Assembly: GCA_902492455.1 (NCBI GenBank) | Contig: CABULH010000001.1 | Coordinates: 186,001 to 250,000, forward strand | DNA length: 64,000 bases | From: an uncultured Oscillospiraceae bacterium | GTDB lineage: Bacteria > Bacillota > Clostridia > Oscillospirales > Acutalibacteraceae | Direction of reading: 5' to 3' | In this document: piece after piece, positions 17,781 through 25,128 of the stretch | How positions within the stretch are numbered: position 1 is the first letter of the stretch | Layout: each line of letters starts with the position of its first letter | Position numbers and translations under genes: made by a program | Notes under the pieces: model-generated | Seen by the model: only the letters and a program-made list of their open reading frames with translations | What the model was told of the DNA's origin: nothing | The model's database searches: none

Positions 17781-18632
17781 ATGAAAAAGAAGCTGATCTC
17801 ACTAGCGGCGGCTGCGCTGCTGACCTGCAGCGCCGTCATGACGGCCTCGGCCGCGGAAACCGCCCGGGTATGGGAAAACTTCGACAGCTACGGCGGCAAC
17901 GCCCAGAAGATGGCCCAGACCTGGAAGGTGGTTGCTGGGGGCGCCACATCAAACATGCAGCTGTTATCCGACGGCAAGGGCGGCCACCAATTGAAGCTCA
18001 CCTGGGAGCAGGATGTAGGTTGGGGCGGCATCGGCCGGGATGTCAACGAGGATTGGTCCATGTTCGAAGGGGTGCGGATCAATGTGAAGGACGGCGACTG
18101 CAACACCGTGGTGTTCCAGTTTGCCTGTCTCCAGGAGGATGGCACCTCCACTCCCTTTGACGGCCAATTCGATATGACATCGGCGGGAGAAAAATATCTG
18201 CCCTTTTCAGCGTTTGTGCCGAAGGACTGGTGCACGTTAAAGGAACTGGATCTTACCGCTGTAACAGCTGTGACTATAACAGTTGTTACCTCCCGCGGCA
18301 CCTTCTTTACCATCGACGATATCGCACTGGTGGATGAGGACGGCAAATATGATCCCAACGCCACCACCGCGCCGCCGCCCACCACTACCGCGGCTCCCAC
18401 GCAAGCGCCCACCACTGCGGCGCCTACCGAGCCTGATGAGACCAAGCCCGCCGCCTCCGAAGCCGTCAAGACCACCAAGGCCAACGAGAGCAGCGTACCC
18501 GTGGACGGCGACGAAGAGGGAGGTTTGTCCACCGGCGCTATAGTGGGCATTGTGATTGCCGCCGTGGTGGTATTGGCCGGCGCAGGCGCCGCCGTTTACT
18601 TCCTGGTAATCCGCAAGAAAAAGTCGGTATAA
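17781..18632 (+). CDS. Membrane-anchored surface protein with a CBM-like module
   Basis: A 283-residue secreted protein. It has a signal peptide (about 1-24, ending 'TASAAE'), one beta-sandwich module (about 28-190; 'WENFDSYGGNAQKMAQTW', 'FFTIDDIALVDEDG') of the CBM11/CIA30-like kind also found at the end of the binding protein at 12552, a Thr/Pro/Ala linker (about 193-235), and a C-terminal membrane helix followed by 'RKKKSV'. No LPXTG-like motif precedes the helix, so it is probably membrane-anchored rather than sortase-attached. Likely a glycan-binding protein displayed on the cell surface to feed the importer. Confidence 0.82.
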   Translation: MKKKLISLAAAALLTCSAVMTASAAETARVWENFDSYGGNAQKMAQTWKVVAGGATSNMQLLSDGKGGHQLKLTWEQDVGWGGIGRDVNEDWSMFEGVRINVKDGDCNTVVFQFACLQEDGTSTPFDGQFDMTSAGEKYLPFSAFVPKDWCTLKELDLTAVTAVTITVVTSRGTFFTIDDIALVDEDGKYDPNATTAPPPTTTAAPTQAPTTAAPTEPDETKPAASEAVKTTKANESSVPVDGDEEGGLSTGAIVGIVIAAVVVLAGAGAAVYFLVIRKKKSV

Positions 18633-18675
18633 TCCTGAACCGGTGATCCCTAAAATAAAAAGGAGTGAAATGTGC

Positions 18676-21066
18676 ATGAAAAAGTTCCTGGCGATGTGTC
18701 TGTCCGCAATGGTTCTTTTGGCGAGCATGCCCCTGGTGATGGTTAGCGCAGCCCCGGATACCAATACACTCCAATATGTGTTTAACGAAGACTGCACTTG
18801 GTCGGGCAATGCCGCGAAGGATGTCAGCGGCGGCTGCCTGAAAATCACCAATACCGATTCTAACGGCTACAGCTATATCGGCAGCGGCAACGGCTTTAGT
18901 AAAAGCCTTACCGGTGCGGATGCCATCCGGCTTTATATCAAGAATTCTACAGATAACGATATCAGCCTGTTTGTGTATTTTATGGATGCTTTAGCCCATC
19001 ATTGGCAGCAGGCGGTCACCATCAAAGGCGGCTCCAATGAATTCGTCGCTTATGACTATCCTCTGGACAGCTTTACCTATCGGTACAGCAACAATGGTGC
19101 TGACAGCAATCTGGTGGAGGGAGGCACCACCTGGGCGGCAGCCAAGGAAGCCGGCAAACTGACGGCGGATAACTATAACACTTATACCATGACTCTGTGT
19201 TTCAATTCCACAAACGCAGCCGATGAGCTATCCATCAGCAAGTTAACGACCGTCGCCTATTCCACGGATGAAACGGTCCGCAATGTCTACGATTTCCGCA
19301 ACTATCCTTCCACCGCCAACTGCGCTGTGGATAAGGATACGGCGGCGCTGAAAATCACAGCTCCTGGACCGGGAGCTAACGTCAACCTGAGCAAAGCGAT
19401 CACCATGGATGGCGGCAGAGGAACCGCCAATGTTTCGGACGCCATCCGGATCTATATCAAAAATCCCGGCAGCGATGCGGTTTTGAAGCTGCATTATCAA
19501 GATGAGGCCGCCAACCGCTGGCAGCAGGAAATTACGGTTGAGGGCGGTTCCAACGATTTTACCGCGTATGATTTCCCCTTGGAAAGCATGGTCTACCGGT
19601 ACAGTGATAAAGGGGCGGAGTTTGCTCTTGGCGACGACGGCACCACCTGGGCAGCGATCAAAGCGGCCGATGCCAGCAAAATTGGAGAGAGCCAGTATCA
19701 GGCGTTCAGAATCGGCTTTGATCTGTCCGAAGGCGCCACGGTGTATCTGAGTGATATGCAGGTGGTTACCTATCCGGAAGAAGGCGGAGAAACCGGCGGT
19801 GAGACTGGCGGAGAAACCGGTGGTGAGACCGGCGGAGAAACCGGCGGTGAGACTGGCGGAGAAACCGGTGGTGAGACCGGTGGTGAAACCGGCGGAGAGA
19901 CCAGTAAACCTAAGGATAAGGAAATCCGGGATATTTACGATTTCGTCAATTATACCGGAAATCAATGTTCTGTAGAGGGCGATGCACTGAAAATGGTGGC
20001 TCCGGGCCCAGGTCCCAATGTCAATCTTTCTTTGGCCTTGACGATGGACGGCGGCAGGGGGACCGACAATGCTGCGGACGCCATTCGGATTTATATCAAA
20101 AATCCCGGCAGCGATACGGTTTTGAAACTGCATTATCAGGATGAAGACGCCAACCGCTGGGAACAGGATATCACCGTCAAGGGCGGCTCTAACGAATTTG
20201 CCGCTTATGATTTTCCGCTGGCTGACATGGTTTATCGATACAGCGACAAGGGTGCGGAGTTTGCCTTGGGCGACGATGGCACAACTTGGGCGGAAATCCA
20301 GACGGCCGACGCCTCCAAAATCGGGGTGGGGCAGTATCAGGCATTCAGAATCGGCTTTAGCCTGTCCGAGGGCGCCACGGTATATCTGAGCGATATGCAG
20401 GTGGTTACCTATGCGGAAGAGGACGGTGATAAAGATCCGCAAGGAAAGATTGAGATACTGGATGATTTCAACGGCTATGCCGACGCTGCGGCGCTGAAAA
20501 AGGTTTGGCAGAACGCTGGTTCCTCTGCAGGCATCGATTTTGTGCTGGGCCAGGGACCGGACGGCAGCAAGGCGGGCAAGCTGACCGCCAGCGCTGCGGG
20601 AACTGCGGTGTACAAACTGAACTTTGCCGGCAGCGACGCTTTGAAGGATGCGGAGTCGGTGCGCATATGGATTCAGGGCACTGGTAAGGTGGTGCTGCAG
20701 TTTGGCCAGCCCGTTGAGAAACAGCCGGACGGTTCCTCCACCGCCCCCTTCCAGGCGATTTTTGATGCCACGCCGGAAGGCAAGGTGCATGAAATCCCGC
20801 TGAGCAGCTTCACCTTGGCTGAATGGTGGGGCGGCGCCGGCAACGACACCAGCATCAAGCTGGATTTGACAAAGGCAAATGTATTCTATCTCCAAGCGAT
20901 TATGGGTGAGAATACCGCCATTCAGGTGGATGATTTCGCGGTCGTTCACAAGGCGGGAAGTTCCGGAAATCCGGATACCGGATCGGCCGGCGTTAAGACG
21001 GTTTCCCTGCTGGTGGTTGCCGTCGCCGGTACCGGCGTGATTCTTCTGCGGAAAAAGAGAAGCTAA
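18676..21066 (+). CDS. Modular surface glycan-binding protein with sortase-type NPDTG signal
   Basis: Start at the ATG at 18676 (10 bases after AAGGAG); the ATG at 18670 is also possible. After a signal peptide ending 'VSAAP' come three homologous beta-modules (about residues 25-195, 205-365, 420-580). The last two are nearly identical and joined by ten GGET repeats. A fourth, CBM11/CIA30-like module (about 595-755) resembles those at 12552 and 17781. The C-terminus has 'NPDTG' (Asn about residue 765), a hydrophobic helix and 'RKKRS', which fits the (S/N)PXTG signal known for Clostridioides SrtB-type sortases. Predicted cell-wall attached glycan-binding protein. No catalytic motif seen. A terminator follows. 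Confidence 0.85.
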   Translation: MKKFLAMCLSAMVLLASMPLVMVSAAPDTNTLQYVFNEDCTWSGNAAKDVSGGCLKITNTDSNGYSYIGSGNGFSKSLTGADAIRLYIKNSTDNDISLFVYFMDALAHHWQQAVTIKGGSNEFVAYDYPLDSFTYRYSNNGADSNLVEGGTTWAAAKEAGKLTADNYNTYTMTLCFNSTNAADELSISKLTTVAYSTDETVRNVYDFRNYPSTANCAVDKDTAALKITAPGPGANVNLSKAITMDGGRGTANVSDAIRIYIKNPGSDAVLKLHYQDEAANRWQQEITVEGGSNDFTAYDFPLESMVYRYSDKGAEFALGDDGTTWAAIKAADASKIGESQYQAFRIGFDLSEGATVYLSDMQVVTYPEEGGETGGETGGETGGETGGETGGETGGETGGETGGETGGETSKPKDKEIRDIYDFVNYTGNQCSVEGDALKMVAPGPGPNVNLSLALTMDGGRGTDNAADAIRIYIKNPGSDTVLKLHYQDEDANRWEQDITVKGGSNEFAAYDFPLADMVYRYSDKGAEFALGDDGTTWAEIQTADASKIGVGQYQAFRIGFSLSEGATVYLSDMQVVTYAEEDGDKDPQGKIEILDDFNGYADAAALKKVWQNAGSSAGIDFVLGQGPDGSKAGKLTASAAGTAVYKLNFAGSDALKDAESVRIWIQGTGKVVLQFGQPVEKQPDGSSTAPFQAIFDATPEGKVHEIPLSSFTLAEWWGGAGNDTSIKLDLTKANVFYLQAIMGENTAIQVDDFAVVHKAGSSGNPDTGSAGVKTVSLLVVAVAGTGVILLRKKRS
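19276..20418 (+). repeat. Intragenic tandem module duplication
   Basis: Two adjacent about 165-codon modules (about 19276-19780 and 19921-20418) in the surface protein gene encode almost the same sequence ('GGRGT', 'DAIRIYIKNPGSD', 'YRYSDKGAEFALGDDGTTW' in both). The DNA is also clearly similar, so the duplication is fairly recent. They flank the GGET linker. A more diverged third copy precedes them. Confidence 0.85.
19783..19902 (+). repeat. Ten-copy 12-bp coding repeat (GGET)
   Basis: Ten in-frame copies of a 12-bp unit (GGCGGAGAAACC with synonymous variants) encode (Gly-Gly-Glu-Thr)x10. It acts as a flexible acidic linker between two binding modules. Short tandem units of this kind change copy number easily by slippage, so linker length may vary between strains. 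Confidence 0.95.
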
Positions 21067-21092
21067 GGATAGCTGAAAACCACATAGCGGCA

Positions 21093-21123
21093 AAGGAGCG
21101 CGGCGTTATCCGCCGCGCTCCTT
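21093..21123 (+). terminator. Hairpin terminator after the surface protein gene
   Basis: A 13-bp perfect stem (AAGGAGCGCGGCG and its complement) with a TTATC loop is followed by a weak T-rich tail (CTTAT). It ends the transcript of the surface protein genes before the esterase gene, perhaps incompletely. Confidence 0.7.
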
Positions 21124-21151
21124 CTTATGTACGCTTAACGGGGGAACGCTC

Positions 21152-22180
21152 ATGAAACAATATGTTTTTTCCCAGACGGATTGTCGCCTCCTGGGCCGTA
21201 CCTTCACAGACGGCCAGGGACTGTGGCTGGATTGGTCCATGTCTGGGGTGTGGTTTCGCTTTCGGGGGACGGGAGCGGTGTTCCATTTCGCCCTGCCCGC
21301 CCCGGGGTATATCCCTCAAGTAGGTTTGGAAGTCGACGGCGAAGGATGCGGTATGCATCCGATACGGGAAGACAATCTGGATATCCGCACCCCGCCGCTG
21401 ACAGAAGGAGAACATACGGTGAGACTACTGAAGCTGACGGAGGCGACCGTCGGCATGCCGCTGCTGCTTAAAGCCATCACCCTGGAGGGAAGCGGCATGT
21501 GGCTGCCGCCGCCGAAGCTGCCTTCCCGCCGCATCGAATTTATCGGGGATTCCATTACCTGCGGTTTCGGCACCCTCAGCGATAAGCCTTCCGATCCATT
21601 TACCACTGAAACGGAGGACCCGACGAAAACCTATGCCTGCCGGATCGCCCGTTACTTTCACGCCGATGCCCGCTTCATTTCCATGTCCGGGCGGGGACTG
21701 CTGCGCGATTGTGCCGGCGCCGCCTTCCGGCCTGTGCCGGAATGGGTGGATTTCACGGCTTTTTGCCATCCGGAGCCGTGGGATTATACCCGCTGGCAGG
21801 CGGATATAGTGGTCATCAACGTCGGAACCAATGATGTAGCCGGAGGGACCCCAGGGTTGGAATTTGAAGAGGCGGCCAAGTCATTTCTCAAAAGGATAAG
21901 AGACCATTATCCCAAGGCATGGCTTCTGTGGGTTCACGGCATGATGAATACCGAGATGACCGAACCCATCCGCCGGGCGGTGGATGCTGTACGGTCAGAG
22001 GGCGATAGCCGTGCGGCATGCTTTTTCACGCAACCCGTCCGTCTGCATCCGGAGGAAATGGGGGCCTGTGGGCATCCCAACGCCTGCGGGCACGCACGCT
22101 TTGCCCGGGAATTGATCCCGGTGATCGCCGCGGCTGCCGGTTGGACAGCGGAAAATGTCGATGAACCAGGAGGAGAATGA
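21152..22180 (+). CDS. CE2-like SGNH carbohydrate esterase
   Basis: 342 residues, no signal peptide, start six bases after GGGGGAA. An N-terminal beta-jelly-roll (about 1-125) precedes an SGNH hydrolase domain. Block I 'FIGDSITCGFG' supplies the nucleophile Ser, block III 'NVGTND' the oxyanion Asn, and 'HPNACGH' near the end the catalytic His, which lacks the usual preceding Asp and so fits a Ser-His dyad as in carbohydrate esterase family 2. CE2 enzymes remove O-acetyl groups from xylan or manno-oligosaccharides. Its end overlaps the GH36 start region, pointing to sequential deacetylation and degalactosylation of the same intracellular oligosaccharide. Confidence 0.87.
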   Translation: MKQYVFSQTDCRLLGRTFTDGQGLWLDWSMSGVWFRFRGTGAVFHFALPAPGYIPQVGLEVDGEGCGMHPIREDNLDIRTPPLTEGEHTVRLLKLTEATVGMPLLLKAITLEGSGMWLPPPKLPSRRIEFIGDSITCGFGTLSDKPSDPFTTETEDPTKTYACRIARYFHADARFISMSGRGLLRDCAGAAFRPVPEWVDFTAFCHPEPWDYTRWQADIVVINVGTNDVAGGTPGLEFEEAAKSFLKRIRDHYPKAWLLWVHGMMNTEMTEPIRRAVDAVRSEGDSRAACFFTQPVRLHPEEMGACGHPNACGHARFARELIPVIAAAAGWTAENVDEPGGE

Positions 22181-22182
22181 GT

Positions 22183-24120
22183 ATGTACAGCATACCTGCG
22201 ACAGAGACGGAAATGGCGGCAGCGCGGATGTTTATGGACGGCCGTCCGCCGCTTTCCTTTCTCTATGACGGCAGGCCCTTCCCGGAAGGCTTTATCAAAG
22301 AGGAGCGGGGATATAGCAGTTCTGACGGCAGGCTTTTATGCGAATTGATACCGCATACCTATGAACAGTCCTCCGCTGTAGAATGGACGCCGCGTTTTCG
22401 CTGCATTTCAGGTGAAAGATCCGGGAAAGTACAGGATATCAAAGCATTGGATTACGTCTTCCCTTGTGAAAAGAAGGCGGTCCTTTATTATGTGAACGGC
22501 CCTGATGGAAAAATAGATGACTTTAATCTGCATACGCGGGAAATTACCTCTCAGCCGTTTGTGATGAAATCCAACGGATCAAAATCCTATCTGCCGTTTT
22601 TTAATTTGGATACTGGAAACGGCGGCGTGATTCTGGGACTGGGATTCACGGCCGATTGGGTTGCGGTATTTGAAAAGGTGCAGAATGGAATTCATGTCAC
22701 CGTTTCCATGCCGGAGACCGATTTTTTCTTATATAACGGGGAAGCGGTACGTCATATCAGGGTTCTGACGATATTCTGGCAGGGGGAGCGAAGCCGTTCC
22801 TTTAATCTGCTGAGGAATCATTTGGTACGCCACTGTATCCCCTGTGATGAAAACGGCGAGCCATTCCCACCCATGTGCTGTATCTCCTGGGGCGGTATGA
22901 AAACGGCCAATCACCTGAAATACATACGGTTTCTTCAGGAAAACCATATGCGATACGATTGCTATTGGATCGATGCGGGATGGTACGGCCCGGATCATGA
23001 AACCGATGAATTTCAGAATATCGACGTGGAGGACTGGGCTTATCATCAAGGCGATTGGAGCGTTAACCGCTGTGTCCATCCGGAAGGACTCCAGCCTGTA
23101 TCCGCAGCGGCGCATGCCGCCGGCATGAAGCTGCTGCTTTGGTTCAGCACCTATTGCTGCAACGAAGGGATCGGCTGGCAAAAGGAACATCCCGAATGGG
23201 GGGACGGCATGCCGATGCCGGACGGAATCGGACGAAATCCCCAGCCTACAGTGATTCATACAATTAACATGAACCATCCGGAAGCCAGGCGCTATATCAT
23301 CGAAACCGTCTGTACGGCGCTGAAGGAAAACGGCGTTGATTATTACCGGGAGGATACCCTGCCGGTTTATGGAGGCGCCGACGAAGATGGCCGAACAGGC
23401 GTCGGCGAGATGAAAGCCGTCCAACAGATGTATGATTTTTGGGATGAGCTGCTGGCTCGGTTTCCAGGCATGCTGATTGACAATTGCGGCGGAGGCGGTA
23501 CGCACATCGATCTGGAAACCCTGCAGCGCTCTTATGTTCTTTGGCGTTCGGATTACAACTGCCGGCCGGACGCCGACCCCATCGGCGCCCAAACCGGGAA
23601 CTATGGGCTGGGGCATTTTATACCGCTGGTGGGATGTACGCCTCCCAGCAATCCCGGCAGCACCTATGCTTTTCACAGCGGCTTGTACGGAGGAATGAAT
23701 TTCGGCCTGTTTCATCCGGTTGGTCCGGAAAACGAGGCGGAAAAGCATACCTGGTTTGTACCGGATTATCCGCTGGAATGGCACAAAAGAATGCTGGATG
23801 AATATCAGATGGTCAAGCCCTACCTGTCCGGCTGTTTTTATCCGCTGACCCCTTGCACCACGGAATCACAGGATGTGCTGGCTTATCAGTTTGACCGGCC
23901 GGACAGGAACAGCGGTGTGCTTTTCGCCTTTTTCCGCCAGGATTGCGGAGAGGATCAGGTCAAAATTTCGCCGGTTCTGGCGCCGGGAGTCTACCGGTTC
24001 ACCAATCCGGACACCGGGGATAGCTTCCAAAAAAGAGCGGACGATCCATTTTGGCTTTTGCTGAAAGCGGAGCGGAAGCCGTCCAGCATACTGCTTCACT
24101 ATCAAAAAGAGACGGATTAA
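22183..24120 (+). CDS. Alpha-galactosidase, glycoside hydrolase family 36
   Basis: Start chosen at the ATG at 22183, nine bases after the AGGAGG SD; the ATG at 22177 is only three bases away and unlikely. 645 residues, cytoplasmic. Typical GH36 layout: N-terminal beta-domain, barrel with 'CYWIDAGWYGPD', 'LLLWFSTYC', a nucleophile strand 'VDYYREDTLP' (Asp in the place of the KWD/RQDFN Asp), 'DNCGGGGTHIDLETLQRS' and acid/base 'LWRSDYN'. A C-terminal beta-sandwich follows. It releases terminal alpha-galactose from oligosaccharides and is coupled to the CE2-like esterase upstream. It makes galactose a likely part of the imported glycan. Confidence 0.9.
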   Translation: MYSIPATETEMAAARMFMDGRPPLSFLYDGRPFPEGFIKEERGYSSSDGRLLCELIPHTYEQSSAVEWTPRFRCISGERSGKVQDIKALDYVFPCEKKAVLYYVNGPDGKIDDFNLHTREITSQPFVMKSNGSKSYLPFFNLDTGNGGVILGLGFTADWVAVFEKVQNGIHVTVSMPETDFFLYNGEAVRHIRVLTIFWQGERSRSFNLLRNHLVRHCIPCDENGEPFPPMCCISWGGMKTANHLKYIRFLQENHMRYDCYWIDAGWYGPDHETDEFQNIDVEDWAYHQGDWSVNRCVHPEGLQPVSAAAHAAGMKLLLWFSTYCCNEGIGWQKEHPEWGDGMPMPDGIGRNPQPTVIHTINMNHPEARRYIIETVCTALKENGVDYYREDTLPVYGGADEDGRTGVGEMKAVQQMYDFWDELLARFPGMLIDNCGGGGTHIDLETLQRSYVLWRSDYNCRPDADPIGAQTGNYGLGHFIPLVGCTPPSNPGSTYAFHSGLYGGMNFGLFHPVGPENEAEKHTWFVPDYPLEWHKRMLDEYQMVKPYLSGCFYPLTPCTTESQDVLAYQFDRPDRNSGVLFAFFRQDCGEDQVKISPVLAPGVYRFTNPDTGDSFQKRADDPFWLLLKAERKPSSILLHYQKETD

Positions 24121-24137
24121 CCAAAGGAGCGGTAGAC

Positions 24138-25019
24138 TTGTATTATGCACTGCTGGCTACATCGATAGCTGTGGCAACGCTGGGAGGAGCGCTGAAGAAC
24201 AGCTTTAGCAAATCCCACCTGCAGACGGAAAGCGATTGTATGCTGTTTAATGCCATTTGCAGCGTGTTTGCCCTGGTGTTCGTGTTTGCCCTTTCTCCTG
24301 TCTGGTCGCTTCCTTCCGTCTACACCTTGCTGCTGGGCGGGGCGTACGGTGTGGCGACGGCGCTGGGACAGCATTTCTCTACCCGTGCACTGCAAACGGG
24401 ACCCATGGCTTTCAGCTCGCTGTTCAGTTCATTCGCACTGGTAATCCCCACCCTTGGCGGTCTGCTGATCTGGCGGGAGAGCATCTCGCCGTTTCAACTT
24501 ATAGGGCTGGTACTGCTCTGCGCCTCTTTTGTGCTGACGGCCAACCCCAAAATGGACAAGGGCATCACCGGTCGCTGGCTTCTTTACTGTCTGCTGTCTT
24601 TTTTGTCTTCCGGCGCCGTGGGGTTGATGCAGAAGTTTCATCAGACTTCCATTTATAAAGACGAGCTGGATGCGTTTCTGATAACAGCCTTTTTGGTGAC
24701 GGCGGTTTGCTTTCTTTTATTGTATGGCAACAGCCGTCAGCGGCAGAAAATCCCCCTTTCTTTTTCCCTGAAGTCCCGGGTACCGCTGATGGCGATGGTA
24801 TCCGGCGTGGGAATCGGGGTGTGCAACAAGATCAACCTTTATCTTTCCGGACGGATGCCCGGCGCGGTTTTCTTTCCCCTGGTCAACGGCGGCGGTGTGG
24901 TATGCGCCGTTTTGGTGGCGATCCTGTTTTTCCGGGAGCGGCCCCGGCGGCCGCAGATGATCGGTCTGGCGCTGGGCGTAGCCGCTATTCTGCTGGTGAG
25001 CAATCTGTTGGGAGCCTGA
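24138..25019 (+). CDS. DMT-superfamily (EamA-like) transporter
   Basis: A TTG start at 24138 lies eight bases after AAAGGAG; the open frame extends into the GH36 gene but without SD support. 293 residues, about ten hydrophobic segments arranged as two five-helix halves, for example 'LYYALLATSIAVATLGGALK' and 'IGLALGVAAILLVSNLLGA'. EamA-type drug/metabolite transporters export or import small metabolites. Here 17 bp behind the alpha-galactosidase, it could move a released sugar or a toxic intermediate. Substrate unknown. It ends the glycan locus and is followed by a strong terminator. Confidence 0.85.
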   Translation: MYYALLATSIAVATLGGALKNSFSKSHLQTESDCMLFNAICSVFALVFVFALSPVWSLPSVYTLLLGGAYGVATALGQHFSTRALQTGPMAFSSLFSSFALVIPTLGGLLIWRESISPFQLIGLVLLCASFVLTANPKMDKGITGRWLLYCLLSFLSSGAVGLMQKFHQTSIYKDELDAFLITAFLVTAVCFLLLYGNSRQRQKIPLSFSLKSRVPLMAMVSGVGIGVCNKINLYLSGRMPGAVFFPLVNGGGVVCAVLVAILFFRERPRRPQMIGLALGVAAILLVSNLLGA

Positions 25020-25035
25020 TCTCTATTGTCTTGAC

Positions 25036-25067
25036 AAAAAGCCGTCCTTTCACAGGACGGCTTTTTT
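25036..25067 (+). terminator. Rho-independent terminator of the glycan locus
   Basis: A 12-bp stem (AAAAAGCCGTCC / GGACGGCTTTTT) with a seven-base loop and T-run, 16 bp after the transporter stop. Confidence 0.93.
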
Positions 25068-25069
25068 GC

Positions 25070-25112
25070 TTGTGTTCAGATGTGAAATGTGCTAAGATAT
25101 AAACATACGTTC
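25070..25112 (+). promoter_or_regulatory. Promoter with LexA-box-like element upstream of the helicase gene
   Basis: TTGTGT (25070-25075), 17 bp, TAAGAT (25093-25098), then AAAC-ATAC-GTTC (25101-25112), one base off the Gram-positive LexA/DinR consensus GAAC-N4-GTTC. The box sits two bases after the -10, exactly as in the barnase promoter at 39379. Flanking bases ('GAAATGTG..CTAA') are also similar. This suggests SOS control of the helicase; it is unproven. Confidence 0.5.
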
Positions 25113-25128
25113 TTATGGAGGCGGCGGC

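Noticed and set aside
25031..25036. TTGACA as a -35 hexamer
   Set aside because: Followed directly by the terminator stem; no -10 at suitable distance.
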